A stretch of 64,000 bases of DNA from Argopecten irradians. Its lineage: Eukaryota > Mollusca > Bivalvia > Pectinida > Pectinidae. Shown here piece after piece: positions 48,701 to 59,074 of this stretch. The DNA lies in the NCBI RefSeq assembly GCF_041381155.1, contig NC_091149.1, forward strand, positions 16,508,609-16,572,608, read 5' to 3'. Positions within the stretch are counted from its first letter, which is position 1, and every line of letters begins with the position of its first letter. The translations under genes and the position numbers were made by a program. The notes below the pieces were generated by a model. It did no database searches. It was given only the letters and a program-made list of their open reading frames with translations, and had not been told where the DNA came from.

Positions 48701-51700
48701 ATATGGTTGGGAGTTGAATAAATCTCCTCCTGTAGGTGTGGCGGGGGAGGGGGGTTACAAAATATTGAGGACCTTTGCCCCCCCATGACGTTTCATCTTC
48801 CTACGCCACTGTCTTATGTTGGATGTTGTCTTGACTGGATGTTATATAACAGTTATCCAAGTATTTGCATTTAGTTTATTTGTAAATATATAAAGAACAA
48901 GAGGCCCATGGGCCTTAACGGTCACCTGAGTTCGGATATAGAATGAAACAAAGACATATGAACACTTATATACTGGCCCTTGAAGTCGGTCAGTGATTTT
49001 CTAAATTCAACTTTTAAATCTATGAAGAGTATTTGCTTCCATCAAACCTGTGAACTCGAAGATTTTTTGAAATTTTAAGTCATTTGGCCCTGCTTGGGCC
49101 CACCCCTCTGGTCCCCAAAAGGGTCAGCGAGGACTGATATGGATGTTAAAATACTATATTTCATGCTAATAATTCTAATCAAGGTTGACTCATTTCCTAT
49201 GAAAATTGAGCAAATAATGTTCATAAATGTGTTTTTCATATATAAACTAAAATAAATTGACCCCAAGTGAAAAACGTGAGACCCCAGGGTCATATAATTC
49301 ACAATTTTCATAAAATACCTTAAGACTTTTCCATTTATAATGAGTATTTGATTCTACCGTTTCCAGAATTTAAGAAGATTTTTGAAGTTTTAGCCTATTT
49401 GCCCCTTTTGGCCCCGCCCCTCTGCCCCCAGAGGGTCGACCAGGACCAATATAGATATTAATATATTAAAATGTTATCTCAGGCTAATAATTATATAAAC
49501 AAGTCTGACTCATTTTCTATGAAAATCGAGCAAAAATAAAAAAAAACCTCATAAATGTGTTTTCCCTATATAAACTATTGTAAACTTGATCCCCTCCCCA
49601 TGGAGAAATGTGAGACCCCAGGGTCATACAATTCACAATTTTTGTAAAGGACCTTAAGATCTTTAAATCTATGAGGAGTATATGATTCTTACATTTCCAG
49701 AATTTCAGAAGAAGATTTTTGAAGTTTTAGCATATTTGACCCCATTTGAACCTGTCTCTAAGGCCCCTAGGGTTCAGTCATGGAAAATTTGTTAATAGGA
49801 TTCAATGCTCATCTTATACTGATAATTCTGACAATATTTGACTCATATCCTATTATCGGTACAAATGACCAAATAATGCTAAAAAATGTGTTTTCCCTAT
49901 TTTAACTCTAGTAAACTTAACCCCCTCCCCAATTTCAATTAAGTATTTGATTCCACCAAATATGTGAGTGGAGAAGAAGATTTTTAAAATTTTAGTCAAT
50001 TTTACCCCTTTTGGCCCTTCTTACAGCCCCCTGGGGGGTTGGGGACTATGTAATTCACAATTTGATTGGCCTTATGCCTGAGAAGGTTTGTGCAAAATTT
50101 AATTGAAATTGCTTCAGCAGTTTTGGAGAAAAAGTCAAAAATGTAAATTGTTTACGAACATACGACGCACGACGCATGACGGACGAAGACGAACAAAAGG
50201 TGATTAGAATATATGTCACTTGAGACTTCGTCTCAGGTGACCTAATAATTGATAGATCTATTTTATGATTTCAAAGCAGCAATTTTGAGTTTTAAAAGTT
50301 TTACAAGATTGCAACTTTATTTGATACAAAAGACCAAAGTTTTAATGTAGGTATTCTGAGTTTGTTACCATGCCTACCTGATGAGTTGTGTATAGTGGTG
50401 ATAAGGTCAAGGTCATTCGAGGTGACCTTGTGGTATGCCTCAGCCTCTTCCTGTGAGAGAATTTTGGGAAGTTCTACCAGGGAGTCGAGACACGCCCTAC
50501 CCAGCCCCGAACTGGGGACAATGTGGAGGGGCACTTCTATTGGGGAGTACCTAGAACATAAAGAAAATAGTTCATAATCTATTAATTGTACTACATCATA
50601 AATATATGTGTCCTTCAAATACAGAAAACTTGTTGATCTGGATTCAAATAAATTCAGGAATTCTGTCAGTAAAGATACATCATAATGATATTATACTCAT
50701 TCTGATATACAAAGTATCAAACCAGTGAAACAAAGGGGAGTAACTCTGATTGATCAGAACTTTCAACAGTATAAATTATAAAGGTACTGCTTGAGTATAT
50801 CTAATATGTTAACATAATAAATAGTTATCATATAATAGCATTTTCACTAGCAAATAATTGTCTGCTTTCAATGTCGGTCTTAACATTATTAAAGTGATTT
50901 TTACAGTAAATTCATTTAAGTAGGAAAAATGGTACATGTAAGTCCAGAACACTGATATAAATTAGTTGGTTCTCAAAATTTTGATGAGTCACACACAAAA
51001 AACTTGATTCCAAAGCAATTGCCATATAAATCACTATTATATTTTTGTGTTGTGATGATGATAATCCAAGTTAACAAGGATTAAAAGTCTTTGAACCTTG
51101 AATGTAATTAATATAACAAGATATCGATGTTTATGACAATCAGAGTTGCTTCCCCTTTTTCAGTGCTATACATGTATATCGGACTACAGGTAAAGACTAG
51201 TGCTTGGCTGGTTTGATTTTAAGGAGATATATCATATTACTTAAAACCTAAATTTGTATCTTAAAGTTGTCATCTCATGTTAAATTCAATAATATTGAAT
51301 ATTTTTTTATCTTTAAATTACACATTCAGTGTTTCCCTTAAGGATTTTTTCCTGCTGGTCCTAAGGACCGGCTGACCCTAAAAGTTACCGGTCCTGACTG
51401 AAAGTTACTGGTCCTTACAAAGTTACAATTCATTCTTGTAGTTTATATAATTACTAGCAAAGTAATAGTTTTACTAACAAAATATATCTGCATATCCGGA
51501 TTAGTATCGTAGGCTCTCAACAAAGTTGACTGAAAACCAGAACTACGAAAATTTGTTTTGTACAATTTGATCTTTGACCTTTCTATAATTCTACTGCCAT
51601 TTTTGTTTTGTATATCCTCTATTCGGACCAAAAGTTCCCGGTCAAAGGACCAGCTACATGATAAAAATTGTCTGCCCGACTATAAAGTTGCCGATCATGG

Positions 51701-54700
51701 GCAGACGGACAGGCGTTAATTTCGAACGCTGTACACATTCATAAAAATACTTTGATCAAAATAAGTAAAATATGTTTATAACAAAACATGTTTACAACAA
51801 ATTGATGCTTACATGTGTATTACTGAAATTGTATAACAATTTTGTTGTTTTCCAGAGGTTCGATATGACCGTATTTACTATATACAATAATTTGTAATCA
51901 ACTTAACAATTCAGTCCATTAGTTAAGTCCTTCAAAGGGACAATTCAGTCTAAGAGAACATTAAAATTTGTACATATATCGGAAAAAAACCCAGTTCTAA
52001 TGGAAATTTGATCAGTTGGTTTTACTGTGATATGCCAGAAAAGCCCATGGTGGTGACATGTGTGTAGATGTTCAAACTCTCTCGCTGTCCACCATTACAC
52101 ATTGTGGTCGAACTTCTTGTATGCCGAACCCTGTCCCTTGCTCGTATAGTAATGCAACTGTTGTCAAGAAACTGCTCAAATCGCTCTGACAGTAGTATGT
52201 TTACCTTATTAGGTTAATTGTCTTGTCTAAAAATCATTTTATCACCTTCTCAGTGGTTATGTAGTTTATTTGTTTGACGTGCGTGACTTTGGCTCGGGTA
52301 TCACTATTGGTACAGCGTCCATATTGTACCTGCTTAATCGTATTGATCAACAATTTGATATTTCATCGATATTAATTAAAATACTTCACAATGTCATGGA
52401 ATTTGTCAATGTTTTATGTTATATGTTGCATAAGAAATGTAGAACAATACATTTATGCTATATTTTGTTTCTTGGTTATTTAAAAGAATTAGCCTGAGTG
52501 AATTGTCCCTTTAACGTAATTAAGCCCTTTAATTTTGTTAACTCCATACATACTGTGTAGGGAAACTGTCCACCACTTGTGACTGGAAACAGGTTACTTG
52601 GATACGATTTTGCTGTTTAATGAAATCAACAAAAAGCACCAATTTAACACTTCTAAAAATGAATTATTTATGGTAAAATGTATTATTCCAATCAAAATTC
52701 AGATTGTATACTGTAAAAACATATAATATAATACATTAATTTATGTAGCATAGTATATAGAGAAGATCTGTATTTTAATCTAGGCCCAGTTTCATGAGTG
52801 AATATTCGTTAACCTTAAGTAACTTAGATTTGGTTCCTTAATATCAAGAATTGTTTGAGAAACTGGGCCCAGATTGATGTAAGCCTTAATGAACTTGTTT
52901 AAGTACAGGTTTACATTTGAAGACATGGGACAAGGAAGTAATTCAAACCATGTGGACAAAACAATTATCAAATTTTCGAGGCAATCTGCCCTTTTATCAA
53001 TACACACTAAACGAACACGATTACATAGTATGATACAAACATTAATACGGGACAATGAAAGTAGACAAATATTAAACAGCACAATGTTTGTCTACTTTCA
53101 TTGTCCCGTTTTACTGTTTGATGTCATGATAAAGGTTTGGATTGCTTCGAAAATTTGACAATTTTGTTGTCCACATAGTTGGAATTACTTCTTTGTCCAA
53201 TATCTACCATTTGAAGTAATTCATATCCTACAGACTTATGTTTGATAGGATCCCTAGTCATCTGGAAAATCCTGTTGATATAACTTTTCTGACCCTTACC
53301 TTTGAAGACATTATATAATTAATTAATACGACTGAGAGATACTAACCTTCGTGTTTTTGTCCTCGTTAAATACAGAGAATATTAGACCTATAAATCCCTC
53401 ATCCATCATCTGGTACATAGCTTGTGTTCTTACATCTGTCAGGGGAAGAAAACAGAAAATGAAAATGTGATTACATTAAATCTATTTCACAATTCACATG
53501 TGTGTAAGGTCAAAGGGAGGAGCAAAATTCCATCTCCGCTTATTCTGTATTGCATATTACAGAGTTATCTGCCCTTGTGGGTAGGTTATGATTGTGACGC
53601 CATATGATTGCGAGCATAAAATCATACATTTTAGAGAAAACAACGTGCATTTTGTTCATAAATAATGATGTCACAATGAAAATGTACCTGCAAGGGAGGT
53701 AACTCAATCATAGGTAAAGACAAAATATGTAAGTTGTATACGGTGTACACAGGTTATTTACATATTTTCTTCTGACAAATAAGTGGATTCCAGAGTAATC
53801 TTGCTGTATATGGAAGACCGCTTTTTGAAAAACAAATTATCATGGGTTTTTTTTTCTTCTTATTCTCTATAAAAGATACTACTTATAAAAATCCTCTGCA
53901 TTTCAGAGAATTATAACATTTTTTTGGATAATTTTGATGGTAAAGTCAAAATATGGATGCTCTTTCAATTGAGGTACCTGTAGCAAATGAACGACCTATT
54001 CTCACTACACTGGCTGGTGTTTGTCACAATTCTTACCTACATGAGAAGGCCATACAGTTATGTGTGGGTGAGAATGGTACCAGCCTAAAACTCGTAATGG
54101 ACGCTGGAGCTCTTTAGCCAAGTCCTAAAAAGATACATTTAAAAATTATGAATCAGATACAAAATATAAAATAAAAATCAGGCACGTATATTAATTTCTA
54201 ATTTCAAAATTAAGCAACCCTTTTATATACATTAATGTAATATAAACAATTGAATTAAATTGATATCTAATTTCTAATTTTTTTATTTCTTTATATCATT
54301 AAAAAGTAAAAATAATTAAATGCCACTTTTATAATTATAAATTATTTATAAAAAAAAATCAACTATGAAGAAGTAGACAATCTAAAATCAGAGATTGTTT
54401 TCCCGTCAATATTTAATTGGGACAAAATACTGAACATGCATATGTATCAATCTGATTAAAATACAGATCCCTATAACCACTCCGTTCAATAGAGGATCTG
54501 ACAACATCCCATAAAGGGTTATGTTCGGATGACCTTTTTACCACGTGTACTTCTGATCAAATACATTTACACACGTTGCTACGTAAATTGATAACGCCTT
54601 TTCGTCCCACTACACATGTTCATACACGTTTAGCTCTGATGTGCACTTTGGGCAAGATGACTACATACACGAAAATATTTCCAACAGCTTTTTCAAACTA

Positions 54701-57700
54701 TTGCGTCCCCAGTCAAGATTCTGGCAGGCTCAATTTAATTGGCCATTTCCACAGGTCATCTTGACTTGACACCTAATTGGATGTTCTCAGATCCTCTTAT
54801 CAAACGTAGTGATAATAAGGATCTGTATTTTAATCAGATTGGCATGTGTATAACAGTGGTTTTTTTGCCAGTGTCTAATTTTTGCTATTTTTGCCATATA
54901 TCAAAGTTTTGCGAAATTATAAACAGAAAATATCAGTCGAGTAGGAGTATGCATATATCATAATTAGCTGATAACCTAATAATGGGTATACGTACATGTA
55001 TATACGTTGCCACCCTACCCGTGGACAGTCGGACAAGAAATAAAACTTGTGTAAATGTTTTTATTATACTAAGCATGCCAGTTCACCTGCGACCAATCTG
55101 AACATTGATCACATCAAATAAAAAAAATATATAATTATCCATGTTTTTTTTACGTTATACACTGTAATTACGCTGTTGATACAGTGGTCAGTGTAAATCA
55201 CGTCTCTGTTACAATACATCAATGGTATTTAAACAATGAAGATACATGTAGCTATCACAGCGAGAACCCTTATATTTGACACAGGTGATGGTTTTGATTT
55301 ATAATCTATGTTATTAAATACCAAAAATATGAAGCGACGAAAATTAAATATTCGATTTTCAGGTATAAATGGTGGAATTTGCGAGTGGTGAAAAATAAAA
55401 TGTTATACAGTATACTTCTATGTGCCATCCCCAATGGCAAGCCTCAATTGTTTTCATTTCCTAATTCATGCCTTTATATTTCTCCATATACCAGAGAACT
55501 TGAAAATGATCATAACCATTATTTTTGATGAACTATGTTACTTAAGGCTTACATATCTTCTTTAGAAAGGAAAACAAGATACGAATACATCGGAGATTGT
55601 GGCCCATTCATTTAAGGAATGATTTTTATTTTTTTGTTATTTACTGGTGTGTAAACTGCATTTTTTTGTACAGATATTTTATATGACGCGCGTCAGCACG
55701 TCATGTTGAAAAAATGCAGTTTACACACCAGTAAACAACAAAAAATTAAAAACATTTCTTATGTTTACATTACGACCGACCATTTCATTTAAATTTAGTG
55801 TTCTGGTGAAATAAACCTTCATTTTTCCAATGTTACACGATTGATGGAACAGCTGAGTAATTGATGGAACCCAGAAACAGCTGGCTCCAATTTGGTGAGA
55901 AAATGTGTCAAGTTCCGGGAGTAAATAAAATATAGTTCCACAATAACTTTATTGTTTTTAATCCATTTATTCCATGTTTTCATTTTTTTTTCATTTTTTG
56001 ATATTAACACAATGCTTTCTATTGCCTTTAAACTGATGTTAATATGGAACATTTGTCATGGCATATATTTTGGCCTAACCAGATACGCATTTACATAAGG
56101 GCGGAAGTCAGTGTTTCGGTTTGTGTTCTTGCGCAGCAGCTAGCCCCTCTGCGTTTACACAAGTGTAAACATTTTCCCGTTAGTAAGGTTATATAGGAAA
56201 GTGAAAACGGAAATGTTAATATAATGATTTGATTAGCATTTGATCATTTTTCAGAAATCTTGATTTTGTCACAAATTTTACCAAATTCAAAGCCACATGT
56301 AGGCCCCATTCCCAAATTAATGGAAAAAAGATCTACACATTCCTAAATCTGATTTCCAACTATAATACTACAGCTATACATTGGCCTTAGTGGATGTTCC
56401 TCAGTTGTGTCGAGATCTACAGACAGACAGACAGACAGACGGACAACCCTCTTCCAGTATACCCTAGCTACTGTTGTAGTGGAAAAAATATCACCTTCTG
56501 AATGAAGATAAGATAACATTTATTCTGGTTCAGGACAATCATGAGTCCTCTATACCCCACTCGTATAGATACATATTACATAAGTCATAAATGCATTTAT
56601 AATCTGTACACATCATACAAAATTGTGTTATTATGATATTGTTGCTTCGTAATTGAAAAAAAGGTCCTGATTCTTCCAGTGATTATCCAACTTATTTTTA
56701 AACGAATTTACATTAAATGCTGATACTACATGATCTGGCAGTTCATTCCAAATATTTACAGTTCTTATAGCGAAATAGTTCTTTCTGACTAATGTTGATG
56801 ATCGTTTTGGGAATATTTTTTTCGTATATCCTCTAGTACTATTGCGGTCTGATGCATCTTTCCAAAGTAATATGGCATTGAAACATTCTTTATCGTAGAA
56901 ATGACTTGTTGTCTTATATAGTTCTATCATATCTCCCCTGATTCTCCTGAAGGCTAGCGTTGGTAAATTTAGTTTCTTCAGTCAGTCATAAGGTGATATC
57001 TTTTCTGCTACAACAGTAGCTAATTATACCCCTGCCCCTCTTAACTTTTTTTGCGTGGGGTATATAATTTTATCCTTTTTCTTAAATCTTGATTTGGTCC
57101 CAAATTTTACCAAATTGAAAGCCACATACAGGTCCCATTCCCAAATAAAAAAAAATTAAAAAAAAAAAAAAGAAAAAAAGACCTACACATTTCTAAATCT
57201 GATTTACAATTATAATGTACTAGCTATACCTCGGCCTTAGTTGATGCGTCAGACAACTGTTCTGGCGAGATTTCTACTCTATCAGGCTGTTTATCAGATC
57301 TCCTCAGAATGATAACGGCCGAAATGTGTGAAACTCTATTCTCATCAATCTGAAAACAAAAATAAGATATTAAAATCTTTACCACATAAACACATATATG
57401 TAACGGCAGAGATATGTGTGATACCAGAAACATATCCCTGCTTCTGTCAATTTTATACAATTAAATATCAGGTAGGACACCTTCATTTTTGAAACTTTAT
57501 GTTGTGCTAAATAATGTTTCATATTTATAAATCAGCTGCCAAATGATCTCTCACGTTACGTATATATGTTTCTGGTGATACTCTATTCTCATCAATCTAA
57601 AAACAAACCAAAAAATTTATATTAGAACCACTAACACATATACATTGTACAGATATATATAACGGCCGAAATGTGTGATACTTTTAGATCTGTTCTCATC

Positions 57701-57880
57701 AATCTGAAAACAAAAATATTAGAACAAATCCTGTTTCTGACTACTTATATGTATGTTTCTCTATAAATATCGTACCTCTCCGATTAAAAGTCCCATGACT
57801 TCTTCTCGTTCTGTGGATAATGCATGTGTGAGACAGACCATATATGCATCAGCTTCCAAATGAACACAATTTATAGCCAT
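42757..57880 (-). CDS. BRCC3: BRCC36-like K63 deubiquitinase (JAMM/MPN+ metalloprotease), seven exons
   Basis: Exons on the minus strand: 57880-57776, 57349-57230, 54124-54037, 53435-53347, 52612-52554, 50550-50378 and 42905-42757. All introns obey GT-AG, and the joined phases give 783 nt, 260 residues plus stop (human BRCC36 is about 290-316). Visible features are E27 in STEREEVMGLLIGE, the catalytic Glu of MPN+; IILRRSD and VEISPEQLS in exon 2; and GWYHSHPHITVWPSHV in exon 3 with zinc ligands H92, H94 and D105 (the Asp codon spans the exon 3/4 junction) plus S102. Exon 4 has QMMDEGFIGLIFSVF, exon 5 VTCFQSQ, exon 6 VPLHIVP and VELPKIL, and exon 7 a Leu/Gln/Glu-rich coiled coil (LEDRLEQNKSQIAQLQK). 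In the family this enzyme cleaves lysine-63 ubiquitin chains in BRCA1-A and BRISC complexes, docked to Abraxas/ABRO1 through the coiled coil. All catalytic residues are intact. The start is the first ATG in exon 1 and matches the family N terminus, six residues shorter than human. The 7.5-kb last intron is filled with transposons. Confidence 0.95.
43080..43439. mobile_element. Mutator-like MITE, copy 1 (BRCC3 intron 6)
   Basis: Terminal inverted repeats CAATCTGATTAAAATACAG and inverse enclose 360 bp. Flanks ACAAGCTGT and ACAACCTAT are a possible degenerate 9-bp target duplication. It shares termini and the GGATCTGACAACATCCCAT segment with the element at 54448-54841. No ORF. Confidence 0.75.
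43590..44526 (+). mobile_element. Tandem-repeat-bearing element with GTGTCGCC / GGCAACAC ends
   Basis: GTGTCGCCTGC at the left is followed by about five tandem ~150-bp repeats (ACTCTTGCAAATATTGA, GATTTTGACCATTATC, TTTGGTTGAAATCGGAC). A GCCAACGCCGACGCCGAC run follows, then a terminal hairpin at 44500-44526 (GTGTCGCCCTTGC / GCAGGCAACAC). The layout is the same as the Helitron-like elements at 45748, 48897 and 59075, but no CTAA end is visible. Confidence 0.6.
45748..47804 (+). mobile_element. Helitron-like non-autonomous element with ~158-bp internal tandem repeats
   Basis: Starts ACAAGAGGCCCAGAGGGCC (a short hairpin) then CGCTCACCTGG. It holds about ten ~158-bp repeats, each with GAAGAAGTCGTTTATATGG and CATCATTTGTACAATTTT. 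A GGACGGACGACGG run at about 47680-47758 follows. It ends in a hairpin (47771-47802, AGCTCACCTTGGTCC / GGACCAGGTGAGCT) and CTAA (47801-47804). A 3' hairpin followed by CTRR is the Helitron signature. Repeat-derived ORFs of 70-110 codons inside are shadows. No Rep/helicase is present. Confidence 0.7.
48225..48600. repeat. ~112-bp tandem repeat, about 3.5 units
   Basis: Units contain CATCGTAAAACTCATCTCAG, a T run, GGGGGAGACCCCCGGACC and CACCAAATTCTCGCGCC. It lies in the right half of the CAGGGGCG element. Confidence 0.8.
48897..50245 (+). mobile_element. Helitron-like element, second family (GGTCACCTGAG / CTCAGGTGACCTAA)
   Basis: Starts AACAAGAGGCCCATGGGCC then CGGTCACCTGAG. The interior has loose ~300-bp repeats (ATTTCAGAAGAAGATTTTTG, CCCCTTTTGGCCC, CAGGGTCATA). 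It ends with ACGACGCACGACGCATGACGG, the hairpin 50215-50241 (GTCACTTGAGAC / GTCTCAGGTGAC) and CTAA at 50242. An older copy lies at 34134-34440. No coding gene. Confidence 0.7.
51327..51731. mobile_element. hAT-type MITE with exact 8-bp target duplication (BRCC3 intron 5)
   Basis: TACACATT occurs at 51319-51326 and at 51732-51739. The ends read CAGTGTTTCCC and, inverted, CAGCGTTCGAAATTAACG. An 8-bp duplication and CAGNGTT termini are the hAT pattern. The 405-bp interior has a 62-codon minus ORF with no recognisable domain and no transposase. Confidence 0.85.
52925..53203. mobile_element. Long inverted-repeat MITE (BRCC3 intron 4)
   Basis: The first arm, from about 52925 (GGGACAAGGAAGTAATTC, TGTGGACAAAAC, AAATTTTCGAGGCAATC), and the second arm, ending near 53203, are inverted copies of about 70-130 bp. 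They meet around CAAATATTAAACAGCACAATG. The two opposed ORFs seen here are products of the palindrome. Confidence 0.75.
54448..54841. mobile_element. Mutator-like MITE, copy 2 (BRCC3 intron 2)
   Basis: The same termini as 43080-43439. GCATATGTAT before and GCATGTGTAT after form a 10-bp target duplication with one difference. The interior is partly different from copy 1, so the two are related but not recent twins. Confidence 0.8.
55611..55762. mobile_element. Inverted-repeat MITE (ACTGGTGTGTAAACTGCATT family)
   Basis: About 50-bp terminal inverted repeats start near GGAATGATTTTTAT and include ACTGGTGTGTAAACTGCATT. The centre is ATGACGCGCGTCAGCACGTC. A centre-deleted relative is at 36609-36722. 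Confidence 0.75.
56238..56435 (-). pseudogene. Decayed duplicate of the BRCC3 exon 2 / intron 2 boundary
   Basis: Compared with 57061-57290, this stretch shares ACCAAATT-AAAGCCACAT, CCCATTCCCAAAT, ACCTACACATT, CTAAATCTGATTT and GCTATAC, and then GGCCTTAGT, which is the end of exon 2 on the minus strand. The exon part is about 70 percent alike but does not keep the BRCC36 reading frame, and the donor region is shifted by a base. It lies in intron 2 and is presumably unused. Confidence 0.65.
56455..57035. mobile_element. Inverted-repeat element (CTAGCTACTGTTGTAG) enclosing a LINE fragment
   Basis: TACCCTAGCTACTGTTGTAG with GGAAAAAATATCACC at about 56459-56497, and its inverse at about 56988-57031, give ~40-bp terminal repeats. 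A run of (GACA)n precedes it. Between the repeats is mainly a LINE 3' end. The element lies between the exon 2 duplicate and the real exon 2 flank. Confidence 0.6.
56631..57000 (-). pseudogene. LINE reverse transcriptase C-terminal remnant
   Basis: Minus-strand reading gives LKKLNLPTLAFRRIRGDMIE, then KRSSTLVRKNYFAIRTVNIW, NELPDHVV and SFKNKLDNHW. These are the C-terminal landmarks of non-LTR retrotransposon ORF2 (RRxRGDMIE, NxRxxxFxxRxxxxWNxLP, FKxxLDxxW). It ends naturally just after that motif. The 5' side is missing beyond about 57000. The clade (CR1, Jockey or RTE-like) cannot be fixed from this piece. Confidence 0.75.
57400..57715. repeat. Tandem partial copies of BRCC3 exon 2 start in intron 1
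   Basis: Minus-strand reading of the acceptor and first codons of exon 2 (TTTGTTTTCAG then ATTGATGAGAA) recurs at about 57715-57661 and, with a changed acceptor, at about 57605-57575. Another fragment (TAACGGC-GATATGTGTGATACC) lies at about 57402-57430. The copies are ~100-150 bp apart. The one at 57661-57715 keeps AG and the IDENR-like start but is interrupted afterwards. These could act as decoy splice acceptors. Confidence 0.65.
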
Positions 57881-58565
57881 ATTCAGTGTTATTTGTCAGT
57901 TTTTCGTAAAATGATTCAACCCGGAAATGAATGTTTTATTACCTTCACACACAGAAGAGCGAAAGAGAAATACTAAAAGCAAGATCCCACCGGTGACCGG
58001 ATTACACGTACACATGTAATGTTATATTTTACGTGAGCACAATTTACATTATGTAATTGCCTGTAGCATGTAATGGTCTTGGACTTCAGTTCTAATGGAT
58101 TATTTTGATGAAATATTATAAAAGAAATCTTTTTACTTCATGTACATTCTAGGTAAAAAATGTTTGTCTATAACCTTGGGTGTGAAATATTGGCTGTACA
58201 AATGTGTAATTATAGAGTATCATTTTTATTTTTTGTGAATTTTGTATAATTCATGTAATAGATACGATTTATGAGAATGGTTAGTGTCATATTATTCGAT
58301 AAAATTGTAATGTAAGAAACCCATTCCATGATCGAGGGATTGACAGAAGAGGGACAATACAGAGCACTTTCATATGTTGATAGAGGTGTGTATATTTAAA
58401 AACAATTTATTCGGTCAAAATTATGCAAAATGCAGCTATCTGTATAAATGTAACTATGTACATGTATACACTGTTCTTTATATTTATAAATTATACTTGC
58501 ATTTTAAAAATTGAATGGAAAATAAATGTAGCATGATAGATTTTCTTGTGCAATTGGTTTGGCAT
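57881..58565. other. Upstream region of BRCC3
   Basis: This should hold the 5' UTR and promoter of the minus-strand gene. I see no TATA box or other motif I can defend, and no divergent gene. Confidence 0.4.
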
Positions 58566-58569
58566 TTAA

Positions 58570-58983
58570 AGGCCCACTACCATTCTGAAGCAAAAAAAAA
58601 AAAGAAAAAAAAGTTTCTTAAAAGCATTGATAACATAAGGAAATATATATCAATGGCCTAAGATGAGGTTACAATACCAAACAAATGCAAAATTTTCTAC
58701 GTAAACTATTTTAACAGTGAAGATTCATTTCGCTGTTTTGTCGCCTGGCGCAGTGATAGTCAACTACCACACAGTATTTAGGATGACGACGGAACACATA
58801 ATACGAGCTGCGTTATGAAAACTAACATTTAATTTATATAAATTTAATTGTTCAAAAGGTAATTACAGGTGTAGTATTAACGGTAAGCTATTTCAGTATT
58901 TGCGACTTAACAAAATTATCAATCCTTTTTTTACATTCCCATTTAAAAAAATTAAAAGCAGTTTCGGAAAGTTAGTAGGTCTT
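58570..58983. mobile_element. TTAA-flanked MITE
   Basis: TTAA lies at both edges (58566-58569 and 58984-58987). The ends AGGCCCACTAC and GTTAGTAGGTCTT are imperfect inverted repeats of about 25 bp. TTAA target choice is that of piggyBac/Kolobok-type transposons. There is no ORF. Confidence 0.65.
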
Positions 58984-59074
58984 TTAAGATGCTCCACCTC
59001 TGACAAATGGTATTATTTTTAACTATCAAAAACAGGAGCAGACGATTTAGTATTTTTGTTCAGTTACAAAAGTT

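Larger units (their letters stand above)
45616..48811. mobile_element. CAGGGGCGTAGGAAG-ended DNA transposon, carrying a nested insertion
   Basis: The left end CAGGGGCGTAGGAAG (45616) matches the inverted right end CTTCCTACGCCACTG (48811). TCTTA flanks both sides (45611-45615 and 48812-48816). Runs of G/C (GGGGGGGCAACTGCCCCCCC) lie near both ends. CAGKGGCG termini are common in hAT-type elements, though hAT normally duplicates 8 bp, so the superfamily is uncertain. The element is split by the Helitron-like insertion 45748-47804; its own sequence is about 1.14 kb. No transposase remains. Confidence 0.7.

Noticed and set aside
52792..53158. Opposed ORFs at 52792-53082 (minus) and 52889-53158 (plus)
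   Set aside because: They mirror each other because they lie across the arms of an inverted-repeat MITE.
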